Below are positions 25,246-34,295 of a DNA stretch of 64,000 nt, piece by piece; position 1 is the first letter of the stretch; each line of letters starts with the position of its first letter. The stretch is from positions 868,001-932,000 of the forward strand of contig NZ_JAHA01000019.1 in NCBI RefSeq assembly GCF_000526935.1. The letters are read 5' to 3'. Position numbers and translations under genes: made by a program. The stretch is from Butyrivibrio sp. FCS014. Lineage in GTDB: Bacteria; Bacillota; Clostridia; Lachnospirales; Lachnospiraceae. The notes under the pieces were generated by a model, which made no database searches, was not told the origin of the DNA, and was given only the letters and a program-made list of their open reading frames with translations.

Positions 25246-27414
25246 TCAGTCGTTGCTGACCAATGCTTTGTAATATCCGTCATTCTCAATAAGCTGCTCG
25301 TGAGTTCCGCGCTCAACTATCTCTCCCTTATCAAGAACTATGATCTCGTCGCAGTCCCTGATGGTGGAGAGCCTGTGGGCAATAATTATAAGAGTGATAC
25401 CCCTGTCCTTGATGGCATTAACCACCTCATACTCAGTCTTGGCATCCAGAGCGCTGGTGGCCTCATCCAGGATAACGATGGAAGGATCCATGGCAAGAAC
25501 CCTTGCAATCTCAAGTCTCTGTCTCTGGCCTCCCGACAGGTCTTTTCCACCCTCGGTAATCCTGTACTGATATCCGCCGGGCTTAAGGATAATGTCATCG
25601 TGAATCCTGGCATCCCTTGCCGCAAGGATCATCTCAAAGTTCTCGATGGATTCATCCCACATTTTGATATTGTTCTCTATGGTGTCCTCAAACAGGATAA
25701 TATCCTGGTCCACCACTGCCACAGACCCGGTAAAGGCGCTTCTGTCTATCTCGGGGATGGACTTGCCATCAAAAAGGATCTCGCCGCTCCAGGGCTTGTA
25801 AAGTCCTGAAATAAGCTTGGAGACAGTGGATTTTCCGCATCCGCTTCCGCCAACGATGGCGACTCTTTTCCCCTGGGTCAGTTCCATATTGAAATCCTTG
25901 ATAAAAGGCTTATCAAGTCTTGAATATCCGAAGGTAAGGTTCTTCACCTGAATATTACCGGAGAGCTTCTCAAAGACATGGCTGTCATCATCGCCTCTGT
26001 CTGCATATTCATCGGTCTTGTACTGCATTACATCCTCAACCCTCTCCATCTCGGTGCGCATCTCAAGAATGGTCTGCCCCGCATTGGTCAGGGTTGTGGC
26101 AGGCCCCATGAAAGACTGGAGGATCCCCTGGAAGGCCGTGATCATACCAACCGAGAAGTTCCCGTTCAGGGCAAAAAAGACACCGCCGATGAGGATGGCA
26201 TAGTTGGCCATGTTGGAAACCATCTGGGGTATCGCCTCCAGGTAGGTGTTCTTTCGCATGAACTCTACCTCTTTTTCATCAACAGCAGCCTTGGTGGCAA
26301 CCCAGTTTTCAAAAAAGCCGTTCTCAGCGCCGCTGGCCTTGATGGTCTCGATCATGCTGATCCCGGACAGAGTCTGAGTGGCGAGCTTACCCTGCTCGAT
26401 CATCATTCCTCTGGTGACATTTATTCTGTGATCTGAGATTATCTTGGAAATCACAAGGTTAATGATAACGGTTGAAATGCCAAGGATTGTAAGAGGCACC
26501 GAATATCTCACAAGAACCACCAGGTAAAACACCATCATTCCGGTATTCAGACACAGAGGTGCGAAGGTGTTGACGATGACCCCTGCTATTTCCTCATTGG
26601 TGGAATGTCTCATAAGGATATCTCCGGACATTCTCTGGGAAAAGAACTCCATAGGGAGCCTGAGTATCTTCCACATGAAAGACGTGCTTCCGTTGATGGC
26701 CAGTTTTCCGCCGATCTTAAGGGAATATACCGCGGAGATCCAGGACACGGCTATCTGCAAAATCGCCAGCCCCGTCAGTAAAACTATGAACCCATCAGCC
26801 TCATTTGCGGCTGTCCCCGTCAGAAGCTTATCCATAAAGTACTCGGACATTTTGGGATTTATAATTGTGAAGGCATAGGAAAACAGCGTGATGAGCACGG
26901 TAAATATCACCGCAGCCCTGGCATCCTTAAGTCTCCTGCCTGCAAATTCGAGGACACTCTTTCTCTTGCCGCCGGGTTCAAAGTTCTCGGTAGGCTCAAA
27001 GGTCAGTGCTATTCCGGTGAACCCTTTCTCGAACTCCTTAATGGGAATGGAAACGCTTCCTCTGGAGGGATCATTTATGTAGGCCTTCTGTCCCTTGAAT
27101 CCGCACAGCACTATGAAGTGGTTATACTCCCAATGCACGATACAGGGAAAAGTGCACTCTTTTCTGAGGCTTTCCATATCCATGCGGTAGCCTGCTGCCT
27201 GCATGCCATAGTTTCTGGCTGCCTTCAGTATATTTTTTGCATTGGAGCCATCCCTGGAAACGCCGCAGTCAAGGCGCACCTGTTCAAGGGCAATCCACTT
27301 GCCGTAGTAAGCAAGTATCATGTCCAGGCAGGCAGCTCCGCACTCAAGGGCCTCCATCTGCATTACAACGGGAACTTTTGCAGCTCCGCTAGTCAACGGT
27401 TTTTTGTTTGCCAT
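25246..27414 (-). CDS. NHLP-family export ABC transporter with C39 peptidase
   Basis: A 722-residue exporter. Residues 10-145 are a peptidase C39 domain that looks active: oxyanion Gln19, Cys25 in ECGAAC, His99 in NHFIVLCG and Asp115 in INDPSRG. The membrane domain (about 165-450) and ATPase (Walker A GGSGCGKST, signature LSGGQRQR, Walker B IVILDEATSALD) follow. The family cleaves substrates after a double glycine while exporting them. The start ATG has AGGTGAG upstream. It is first in the cluster, and the partner transporter, SseB-like gene and repeat-protein gene follow. No small precursor peptide or RiPP maturation enzyme is encoded in the window. Confidence 0.9.
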   Translation of the reverse strand: MANKKPLTSGAAKVPVVMQMEALECGAACLDMILAYYGKWIALEQVRLDCGVSRDGSNAKNILKAARNYGMQAAGYRMDMESLRKECTFPCIVHWEYNHFIVLCGFKGQKAYINDPSRGSVSIPIKEFEKGFTGIALTFEPTENFEPGGKRKSVLEFAGRRLKDARAAVIFTVLITLFSYAFTIINPKMSEYFMDKLLTGTAANEADGFIVLLTGLAILQIAVSWISAVYSLKIGGKLAINGSTSFMWKILRLPMEFFSQRMSGDILMRHSTNEEIAGVIVNTFAPLCLNTGMMVFYLVVLVRYSVPLTILGISTVIINLVISKIISDHRINVTRGMMIEQGKLATQTLSGISMIETIKASGAENGFFENWVATKAAVDEKEVEFMRKNTYLEAIPQMVSNMANYAILIGGVFFALNGNFSVGMITAFQGILQSFMGPATTLTNAGQTILEMRTEMERVEDVMQYKTDEYADRGDDDSHVFEKLSGNIQVKNLTFGYSRLDKPFIKDFNMELTQGKRVAIVGGSGCGKSTVSKLISGLYKPWSGEILFDGKSIPEIDRSAFTGSVAVVDQDIILFEDTIENNIKMWDESIENFEMILAARDARIHDDIILKPGGYQYRITEGGKDLSGGQRQRLEIARVLAMDPSIVILDEATSALDAKTEYEVVNAIKDRGITLIIIAHRLSTIRDCDEIIVLDKGEIVERGTHEQLIENDGYYKALVSND

Positions 27415-27571
27415 GTCTCACCTTTCGAATGGACCAAAATAGAATATATATGAAAATTATACCATCTGAAATCGCTATTTTGTATGGTTGCTGACGCTAA
27501 AGCACACCTTGTTTTTTAAAAAAGTTTCATATACTATATTATTTGCTATTAATAAGAAGAGGGAATGGAAA

Positions 27572-28795
27572 ATGTGGAATTATATTAAAGGTCTTTTTCT
27601 CAGCGGAAGCTTTGGCAAAAAGTTTCACGCAGCGTTTGTTGGAATAGCGGGAGCACTGGTGTTTCTCGGGGCTCTGATCGGTATCGGCGGAGGTTCCTGG
27701 ATAATCGGTTTCTTTGTAGGCTCAGTACTTTACAGCAAATATGAAGAAAAATACAAGAAAACTCTTGAAGATATATCTCATGTCCCTTACTGGGGCAATC
27801 AGTTCGGACGCCGGAACACCATCAACCTTCTGAAAGACGAAGAATTTCACCCTTATGTTTTAAGAGACGGTAAAGTCTGCAGACATCTTAAGGTCAGCGA
27901 AAGCGGCCGCTGGTTCTATGTGGCCGGTCATTATTATCCCCTGTATCTTGTAAGAGGCTTTGACTATGCCAGGGGAGAGCTTATGATGATAGACGGAACA
28001 AGGCTCACTGAACAGAACTGGCTCAAGAACAACGCCATCAGGCATGCTCTTGTGGACCTTTTAAAAGCCAACAGGCTCTACGAAGTTGGAATGAGAAAGT
28101 CACTTCTTGACAGCATCACTACCCGCGCTTTCAACTCCGTTTGGAAGGGAAGCTATGAAGAGCTTGCAAAAGCTGACTGGGACCAGATCCGCTATGAATG
28201 GGAAAAAGCGGTATCAATGGAAGCCGAGGATACCCTGGAGCGAAGCAAGGCAAACAAGCTTAAGGAAGCTTTAAGACTCCCTGATTATGCGCTGAACTCA
28301 CTCCACAGCAGAACTCTCACTGATAAAGAAATAGATATTATAAGTAAAGCAATTCAGGACAAAAAGATAAAGCATATTGATGGCTGGTTTGTTCAGGAAG
28401 ATTATAAAGATGACATGTGCGTCGGAAACGGTGCCCGTCTTCTTTCAGCACTAGGTCCCATTGAGAATGAGGAAGCCTTAAACTTCCTCTTTGACTGCAC
28501 AAGAGATATCCAAAAGCCCTATTTTACCGAAGCTGTAAATGCTCTTTTGAAATATCCCAGACATGTGCTTATTAAAGAGATTGAGAAACGTGTAGCAATA
28601 GCCCATGAAACAGGCGATGTTCTGTGGGGCGCAGGCCTTATCTATCTCTCCGGCCAGTTTGGTTATGAAATAAGTTTAAGCCGGCAAAGCCATGAGCAGA
28701 TCGCTCAAAGCCCTGCCAGCTCAAATTTCTACGATGAGCCGCAGCCCTATGCAGCTAGTCAAGCTTATAGCTATAGTCCGAAAAATCAGCCTTAA
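27572..28795 (+). CDS. membrane-anchored protein of unknown function
   Basis: A 407-residue protein I do not recognise. Residues 17-50 hold one long or two short glycine-rich membrane segments (GIAGALVFLGALIGIGGG). The rest is soluble: a beta-rich part (about 70-150), then an all-helical region (150-370) whose spacing suggests HEAT-like repeats, then a Gln/Ser/Tyr-rich tail. I chose the ATG at 27572 because GAGGG lies upstream and the membrane segment starts soon after. It diverges from the C39 transporter gene across a 157-base gap, so it may share control with the export locus. Its last 41 bases overlap the convergent sucrose phosphorylase gene. Confidence 0.82.
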   Translation: MWNYIKGLFLSGSFGKKFHAAFVGIAGALVFLGALIGIGGGSWIIGFFVGSVLYSKYEEKYKKTLEDISHVPYWGNQFGRRNTINLLKDEEFHPYVLRDGKVCRHLKVSESGRWFYVAGHYYPLYLVRGFDYARGELMMIDGTRLTEQNWLKNNAIRHALVDLLKANRLYEVGMRKSLLDSITTRAFNSVWKGSYEELAKADWDQIRYEWEKAVSMEAEDTLERSKANKLKEALRLPDYALNSLHSRTLTDKEIDIISKAIQDKKIKHIDGWFVQEDYKDDMCVGNGARLLSALGPIENEEALNFLFDCTRDIQKPYFTEAVNALLKYPRHVLIKEIEKRVAIAHETGDVLWGAGLIYLSGQFGYEISLSRQSHEQIAQSPASSNFYDEPQPYAASQAYSYSPKNQP

Positions 28796-30410
28796 GCTGA
28801 GCTTTGTGTCCATCCTTCTCCCAAAGGAAGGTCATTACCGTGCCCTCAAGGCTTACGGTGAAGTTGGAATCAAAGCCAAATGCAGGATTGGTGTTCCTGT
28901 ATCTTAGGAGCTTAAGCTGCTCCTTCACTACTTCTTTTCCAAGAGCTTCTTCGATCTGAGGCAGAGTAAGGTTGGTCCTGTTGATCTCCTTATGGCCGCC
29001 TGCACCGGCGCGCTTTACTGCCTCATGGTCGTTCTTTCCTGCGAACAGATCAAGATACCATATCTGAGGCTTTCCGGGCATGAACATCTGGATTGCCCTT
29101 GCAAAGAGCATCTTTTTGTCATCCTCACCAAGAGCGCTGTAATAGGTTGCATTTACCTGGTAATACATATTCTTGGCGCCGTGAAGATCCTTGACATATC
29201 CGCCTCTTCCGACAATGATGTCAATCATCTTCTGGATATCCTCCTCGGGAAGGAGTCCCTTAAGGTCCAAAAGCGGGATTCCGTCGTGGCAGCCCAGCAT
29301 GTTTACAACGCGGATTTTCTTGTCGTATACCTCTTTTGCCCAGTCATAAAGAAGCTTTCCGTCCTTGCTCTCTATGGCATAGATAAGAAGACCGGGCAGG
29401 AAGAAGTCATAGGTCATGTAGCCTTTGTCTGCCACTGTTTCATATATCTTTTCCCCGTAGCTTGCGTGGATCTCGGGAAGAAGTGATACTCCGAATTCAT
29501 CAGCCAGCTTTTTAACCCTCTCAAGTACATCCCAGGTATCGGGCTCGTTTAAGAAGTTCTTTTTGCCGGGTTCCTTGGGAGCATAGGCAAAAGCATCAAG
29601 TCTTACAATCCTTGCGCCGTACCCTGAGAGGCTCTTTAAGGTATTTCTGTAATGCTCCCAGACAAGCTCTGACTTGATATTAAGATCCATCTGTCCAAGG
29701 TAGCGTCTTCCGGATTCAAGAAGGTCAACCGCTGCGTCCCTGTATTTCTCAAAGCCTGTAAAATCTATCTCTGAAGGCTTTTTGCCCTCATCAAGCTCAC
29801 TTTTAATGCGCTCGGAAAGCTTCTGTGCTGTCAGATACTGAATGTTCATCCTGTCCATGAGATCCTGAACATCGGGTCTCTTGTACTGAACCTCCTGATA
29901 GAAGGTATTCCAGTAGGGAACGTCCTTTCCATCTGGCATTCTGACCATAAGAATGGGAAGCCCGGGCTTTCTGAAGAACATATCCTTGATGTACTCTTCC
30001 CTTGGCTGGATGTAGCCCTCGGGGGTCATCTCACCGCAGCCCTCCCAGAATTTGTTCCAATTGATGAAGAAATCCTTATACTTTGAATTCTCACCGTTCT
30101 TAAGAAGATCCTGGAACTGAGGAGAAAGAACCGACGCATGATTTAAGATAAAATCAAGCTTAAGGTCAATTCCCAGATCGGCTAATTTATCGATATCTCC
30201 GGGGGCAGCCATCTGCTCATTGATGCTGTAGTCTATTACGGAAAAACCTCTGTCCAGATCGGTATTGAAGATGCTGGGAAGGATGTAAAAAGACCGGAAC
30301 ACATCCTTAAACTCTTCTTTGGAAAGAACAGCAAGGATATCCGACATGGTTCCGCCCATGCTGTCCGGATAAGCGTTGAGCATAGGTCCGTTATTTGTAA
30401 TATTACTCAT
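28755..30410 (-). CDS. sucrose phosphorylase-family enzyme (GH13_18)
   Basis: A 551-residue GH13 subfamily 18 phosphorylase. The nucleophile is Asp272 (VRLDAFAYAPKEPG), the acid/base Glu313 (LLPEIHASYG) and the third acidic residue Asp376 (LGCHDGIP). The family cleaves sucrose with phosphate to glucose 1-phosphate and fructose. It is about 45 residues longer than the bifidobacterial enzyme as I recall it, with an insertion around residues 175-245. Other activities in the subfamily (sucrose 6-phosphate, glucosylglycerate or glucosylglycerol phosphorolysis) cannot be excluded. It lies 17 bases downstream of a P-loop kinase gene, behind AAAGGAAG. Confidence 0.88.
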   Translation of the reverse strand: MSNITNNGPMLNAYPDSMGGTMSDILAVLSKEEFKDVFRSFYILPSIFNTDLDRGFSVIDYSINEQMAAPGDIDKLADLGIDLKLDFILNHASVLSPQFQDLLKNGENSKYKDFFINWNKFWEGCGEMTPEGYIQPREEYIKDMFFRKPGLPILMVRMPDGKDVPYWNTFYQEVQYKRPDVQDLMDRMNIQYLTAQKLSERIKSELDEGKKPSEIDFTGFEKYRDAAVDLLESGRRYLGQMDLNIKSELVWEHYRNTLKSLSGYGARIVRLDAFAYAPKEPGKKNFLNEPDTWDVLERVKKLADEFGVSLLPEIHASYGEKIYETVADKGYMTYDFFLPGLLIYAIESKDGKLLYDWAKEVYDKKIRVVNMLGCHDGIPLLDLKGLLPEEDIQKMIDIIVGRGGYVKDLHGAKNMYYQVNATYYSALGEDDKKMLFARAIQMFMPGKPQIWYLDLFAGKNDHEAVKRAGAGGHKEINRTNLTLPQIEEALGKEVVKEQLKLLRYRNTNPAFGFDSNFTVSLEGTVMTFLWEKDGHKAQLKADFSDYSYKLD

Positions 30411-30427
30411 ATTTCTTCCTTTCTGAA

Positions 30428-31414
30428 TCAGATATCCGCAGCCATGATCTTCTTAAACTCATCGTAGCTGATAATATCTCCCGCTTTAGAAACAATGATC
30501 TTAGCCTTGTGAGCCTGATCCACAAGCTTGGCCTGCTCAATCTCAAGAACCATTGTAGTGAAGGGGCTGTCAAGCTTGCCGTCTCTGTTTCTTGATCTTC
30601 TGTGCTCAAGTGTCTCCTGCGGTGTGCTGTTCAAAAGAACAGGGATATCAACCTGAGTCATGTAATCGCTGTTACCATGGGTCCACTCTACAATAAGAAC
30701 CTGCTTATTAGAAAGATCAACAAGGTCATACCAGAGGGAAGCCTCGTCTCTGCCCATTCTCTTAAGATAGAGTGCATCCGCTCCATCCTTGAAGGCTTTC
30801 ATTATATTATCAACTTCTTCGAAATCAGTTTCTTTGGGAGTTCCGAGATAATTCTTAAGAGCTTCTTTTCCTGCCTCAAGATAGCTTGTGAACCATGTGT
30901 CAGTCTCTGCATGTGCCTTGTCTGCATCGGTTTCAGCCTTCTGCCACTCTCTGATCTTAGCTACATTTTCAGGATTCATGACACCGGCGTCAGCCATAGC
31001 CCTCATGCCTGCAACTCTGAAAGTATGAAGCCTTTCAGCATCATTGTACATGGGAATTCTGTGGGGATAATTGTCTCCGGACATGGTGTAGCTGCCTATT
31101 CCTGCCTGTTCCAGCATATATGACAGAAGTGACGCAATTTCAGATTTACCAACACCGGATCCTCCGCAAACCGCTACTACAGCGCGGCCGTATGGATTAG
31201 CCTCCATTTTAGCCGTAAGCTCTTTTACCAGTTCTGGGAAAATTGTTCTTGCCTTGGCGATGTGGCTCTGTCCGATCTCAATCTTATCTCCCGGCATATC
31301 ACCGTGAGGAATATCCTCGGGAATAGTCAAATCCGCTGCAATTTCTGATGCATGTGTTAGTTTTTCTTTGACGTCAGAAACATTGATCGTTATTCTGTTG
31401 TACTTAGTGTTCAT
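30428..31414 (-). CDS. P-loop kinase associated with sucrose phosphorylase
   Basis: A 328-residue protein with Walker A GGSGVGKSE at about residues 84-92, an SGDNYPHRIP segment and a Walker-B-like LIVEWTHGNSD. This resembles the uridine kinase/phosphoribulokinase or APS-kinase P-loop group, but with a roughly 70-residue N-terminal domain. It has no obvious nucleotide-sugar or sulfate signature. Being the first gene of a two-gene operon with a sucrose-phosphorylase-type enzyme, it may phosphorylate the released fructose (or another acceptor product). Most genomes use a PfkB or ROK kinase for that step, so this is inference. It diverges from the LacI-type gene. Confidence 0.75.
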   Translation of the reverse strand: MNTKYNRITINVSDVKEKLTHASEIAADLTIPEDIPHGDMPGDKIEIGQSHIAKARTIFPELVKELTAKMEANPYGRAVVAVCGGSGVGKSEIASLLSYMLEQAGIGSYTMSGDNYPHRIPMYNDAERLHTFRVAGMRAMADAGVMNPENVAKIREWQKAETDADKAHAETDTWFTSYLEAGKEALKNYLGTPKETDFEEVDNIMKAFKDGADALYLKRMGRDEASLWYDLVDLSNKQVLIVEWTHGNSDYMTQVDIPVLLNSTPQETLEHRRSRNRDGKLDSPFTTMVLEIEQAKLVDQAHKAKIIVSKAGDIISYDEFKKIMAADI

Positions 31415-31440
31415 TTTTCCTCATTCCTTTTCAAAAAAAA

Positions 31441-31467
31441 TCGAATACTTTGACAACATGTATTCGA
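31441..31467. promoter_or_regulatory. inverted repeat in the kinase/LacI divergent promoter region
   Basis: TCGAATAC (31441-31448) and GTATTCGA (31460-31467) are perfect inverted repeats 11 bases apart. TTGACA (31450-31455) and TATTTT (31474-31479), 18 bases apart, form a plus-strand promoter for the LacI gene that overlaps the repeat. The repeat is 27 bases upstream of the kinase start. It is a good operator candidate for the adjacent regulator. Confidence 0.5.
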
Positions 31468-31530
31468 CCGTGTTATTTTGTGAACAAGATACAATAACTT
31501 TTTTTCGTTGTAAAGTCCCAAAATCAAAAC

Positions 31531-32547
31531 ATGATAACTATCAAAGAAATCGCCAGGCAACTGAATATGAGTACCACAACGGTTTCAAATGTTATCCATG
31601 GAAAGGCCGGGGAGGTGTCCGAGGACACCAAGAAAAAAGTGGAGGAGTTTTTGAAAAAAGTGGATTACGTACCGAATATAAGTGCCCGTAATCTCGCCCA
31701 GAACGAATCCAAGATCATCGGCCTTGCGCTGAAGGCCCGTGCCGACAAGTACGAGAACCTTATCATGGATCCATTTGTATCCGTTCTTATTGGTGGCGTG
31801 GAAGAGACCATCCGCAGCGCCGGTTACTTTATGATGCTTTATATCTCAAAGGATACCGACGAGATCATGCGGCATGTCTCCACCTGGAATGTGGACGGAC
31901 TTATCCTCTTCGGAATGCTGGATGATGACGGCATCCGGGTCAGTGAGAAGTACAAGAAGCCCATCGTATGTATAGACACCTATTCTCTCGAGGGCCTCAA
32001 GCACTTTACCAATGTCGGACTTGATGATGAGCAGGGTGCTTATGAAATGGCCTCCTACCTCATCTCCCAGGGCCACAAAAGGATCGCATTCCTGTCCGAT
32101 AACACCAAGGGCGTCGACCTTGCAAGACTCAACGGATTTAAAAAGGCTCTTAAAGATAACAAGCTGAAATTCAAAAGTACGGACTTTTTGCAGATAAGAC
32201 CAAGGTCCGAGGAGATAGAGGAAAGTCTTGAGAAGATATGCCAAAGAGCTTCCGAGTTCACCGCCATCATGTGCGTATCGGATCTTTATGCGGTAACTCT
32301 CATGTCCGCTCTTTCCGACAGAGGCATTTCCGTTCCCGGGGACATCTCGGTCGTTGGCTTCGACGACAATATGCTGGGTCAGCTTCACCGCCCGGCCCTC
32401 ACAACAGTCCATCAGGATGTAAAGGCCAAAGGTGTAACCGCAGCAGATACGCTTCTTAAACAGCTCTCCGGGGTAAAGACTCCGAACCAGATAAAACTGC
32501 CCACAAGGCTTGTGATTCGTGACACTGTCAAAAATATAAACAGTTAA
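31531..32547 (+). CDS. LacI-family transcriptional regulator (sucrose/ABC locus)
   Basis: A 338-residue regulator. Its HTH is at residues 3-28 (TIKEIARQLNMSTTTVSNVI), followed by a periplasmic-binding-like effector domain. No clear Shine-Dalgarno site precedes the ATG, but the HTH starts immediately, so the start is secure. It sits between the divergent phosphorylase/kinase operon and the downstream sugar importer, and is the likely regulator of both. It ends at a strong terminator, so the importer is transcribed separately. Confidence 0.92.
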   Translation: MITIKEIARQLNMSTTTVSNVIHGKAGEVSEDTKKKVEEFLKKVDYVPNISARNLAQNESKIIGLALKARADKYENLIMDPFVSVLIGGVEETIRSAGYFMMLYISKDTDEIMRHVSTWNVDGLILFGMLDDDGIRVSEKYKKPIVCIDTYSLEGLKHFTNVGLDDEQGAYEMASYLISQGHKRIAFLSDNTKGVDLARLNGFKKALKDNKLKFKSTDFLQIRPRSEEIEESLEKICQRASEFTAIMCVSDLYAVTLMSALSDRGISVPGDISVVGFDDNMLGQLHRPALTTVHQDVKAKGVTAADTLLKQLSGVKTPNQIKLPTRLVIRDTVKNINS

Positions 32548-32570
32548 CACAGGTTATCGTTGTGTAGATT

Positions 32571-32608
32571 GACCAACTTATGCTTACGCGCATAAGTTGG
32601 TCTTTTTT
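32571..32608 (+). terminator. Rho-independent terminator of the LacI gene
   Basis: GACCAACTTATGC and GCATAAGTTGGTC form a perfect 13-bp stem with a six-base loop, followed directly by TTTTTT. It begins 24 bases after the regulator stop. Confidence 0.9.
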
Positions 32609-32857
32609 ACGTTTTATCATAATTTTTAGAAATGTTTTATTGATTTTTAACACTTAAGTGTAAACGATTAAGTCCGCTTACCGCCTGACTTTAGGCTTAT
32701 TTAAGCAGTTTTGCAAGATAATTTTTATGGTTTTTTGCTTGAATTTTAGCCGTGTATGTGATATCGTGAATTTAGCGTACAACTTATGCGCAAAAGTAAC
32801 TGTGAAAAAGTTACTTTATATGGCAGAATGCACAAAAGTGCAAAAGGAGGGTAAAAA
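32609..32857 (+). promoter_or_regulatory. promoter region and leader of the sugar importer operon
   Basis: This A/T-rich stretch has no gene. TGTAAACGATTAAG (32659-32672) fits 12 of 14 positions of the CcpA cre consensus and could equally be a LacI-type operator. A possible promoter is TTGAAT/TATCGT with a 17-base spacer near 32740-32770, but it is weak. Two small hairpins follow, AAGTAAC/GTTACTT at about 32796-32816 and TGCAC/GTGCA at 32829-32842, then AAGGAGGG before the binding-protein ATG. Confidence 0.4.
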
Positions 32858-34204
32858 ATGAAAAAGAAACTGATGTCATTAGTTCTTGCAGGCTCTATGG
32901 TTCTTTCACTTGCAGCTTGCGGTACTACAGGAACAACCGACACAACTGACACCGCTGAGGCTCCCGCAGCTGAGACTCAGGCAGAGGCTACAGAGCCCGC
33001 TGCTACTGAGGAAGCAGCTCCTGCAGCAGAAGCTACAGGCGACCTTGGAGAGGTTCGTCTTCTCAACGGTAAGCCCGAGATCAACGACCAGATGCAGGCT
33101 CTTGCAGCTAAGTATCAGGAAGAGACAGGAAATGTTCTCGTTGTTGAGACAATCGGTGGTGACACAAACGCATCTGACGAGCTTAAGAAAATGTATCAGG
33201 CTGACAACATGCCTGACATCTTCGTAATCGAAGCTAACCAGGCAGCTAACTGGGACGGCATGCTTGCTGATCTTTCCGGTGAGGACTGGACAAACAAGAC
33301 AGGTTTCGAACTTGTAGATGCAAACATGGGAACAATCGGATTCCCTTACACAGTAGAGGCTACAGCTCTTGGTTACAACGCTGACCTTCTTAAGGCCGCA
33401 GGCGTTGATCCCGCATCTCTTACATCACCTGCCGCATGGAAAGAGGCTTGCGAGACTCTTGATTCCAAGAAAGATGAGCTTGGCATCACAGCTGTATTCG
33501 GATGGTGCGCAGAGCCCACAAACCTTGGCTGGTCTTCAGGAACACACGTATTCGCTCAGTACCTTGACGCAGGTCTTAAGGCTGATGACACAACATACAT
33601 CGACCTTCTTAACGACGGCGGCAAGATCGACGAAGCAAGAATGAAGAACTTCGCTGATTTCGTAGGCATGATGAACCAGTATTCAGATCCTGCCCTTCTT
33701 ATTGACGGAACCTATGATACACAGGTTCAGGGATTCAAGGATGGCAAGTATGTATTCATCACACAGGGTAACTGGTGTGTAACATCACCTGACGACGTAA
33801 GCTTTGAGTGCGGATTTGCTCCTTATGCATTTGAGGACGGAATCAACACAATCATCGCTGGTCCCCCTTCATATTGGGTAGCATACTCAAACGGCAACGT
33901 TGAGGGCGCTAAGGCATTCTTCAACTGGTGCGCAGGCGATTCTGCTCAGAACATTCTTGTTAATGATGCAGGCCTTGTTTCTCCTTTCGATGATTGCCAG
34001 TACGAGGCAGTTAACCCCTTCTACAAGAGCATGAACAGCTACATCACAGCAGGCAACTACTCAGGATGGCACACAATGCTTAAGAAGGACGGCCTTCAGA
34101 ACCAGACATGTAACGTATTCGCTGATTACGCTAAGGGCAAGCTTGATGCAGACGGATTTGTATCAACAATGGCTCAGGTAATCTCCAGCTACTACGCTCA
34201 GTAA
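32858..34204 (+). CDS. sugar-binding lipoprotein of ABC transporter
   Basis: A 448-residue family 1 solute-binding protein. It has a lipoprotein signal (MKKKLMSLVLAGSMVLSLAAC, lipid Cys at about 21), a Thr/Glu/Ala-rich linker of about 45 residues and a SBP_bac_1 domain. A strong AAGGAGGG site precedes the ATG. Codon use is noticeably more uniform than in its neighbours (many GCT, ACA, CTT), consistent with high expression. It is the first gene of a three-gene importer operon, with the two permeases after an attenuator hairpin. The sugar is probably sucrose or a related glucoside, from the adjacent phosphorylase. Confidence 0.93.
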   Translation: MKKKLMSLVLAGSMVLSLAACGTTGTTDTTDTAEAPAAETQAEATEPAATEEAAPAAEATGDLGEVRLLNGKPEINDQMQALAAKYQEETGNVLVVETIGGDTNASDELKKMYQADNMPDIFVIEANQAANWDGMLADLSGEDWTNKTGFELVDANMGTIGFPYTVEATALGYNADLLKAAGVDPASLTSPAAWKEACETLDSKKDELGITAVFGWCAEPTNLGWSSGTHVFAQYLDAGLKADDTTYIDLLNDGGKIDEARMKNFADFVGMMNQYSDPALLIDGTYDTQVQGFKDGKYVFITQGNWCVTSPDDVSFECGFAPYAFEDGINTIIAGPPSYWVAYSNGNVEGAKAFFNWCAGDSAQNILVNDAGLVSPFDDCQYEAVNPFYKSMNSYITAGNYSGWHTMLKKDGLQNQTCNVFADYAKGKLDADGFVSTMAQVISSYYAQ

Positions 34205-34217
34205 TAATGAACATGCG

Positions 34218-34250
34218 GGCAGGGCGTGCTATGTGCCCTGCCTGTTTTTT
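34218..34250 (+). terminator. attenuating terminator between binding protein and permeases
   Basis: GGCAGGGC (34218-34225) pairs with GCCCTGCC (34235-34242), followed by TGTTTTTT. It lies 14 bases after the binding-protein stop and 46 before the first permease start. Partial read-through would give excess binding protein over permease, a common arrangement. Confidence 0.8.
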
Positions 34251-34295
34251 CATAAAAAACCATTTAAACTATTTAATCTGAAAGGGGGATTACAA

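Noticed and set aside
28692..28907. Plus-strand short ORF spanning the convergent gene ends
   Set aside because: It lies in the wrong frame across two well-supported genes and has no ribosome site.
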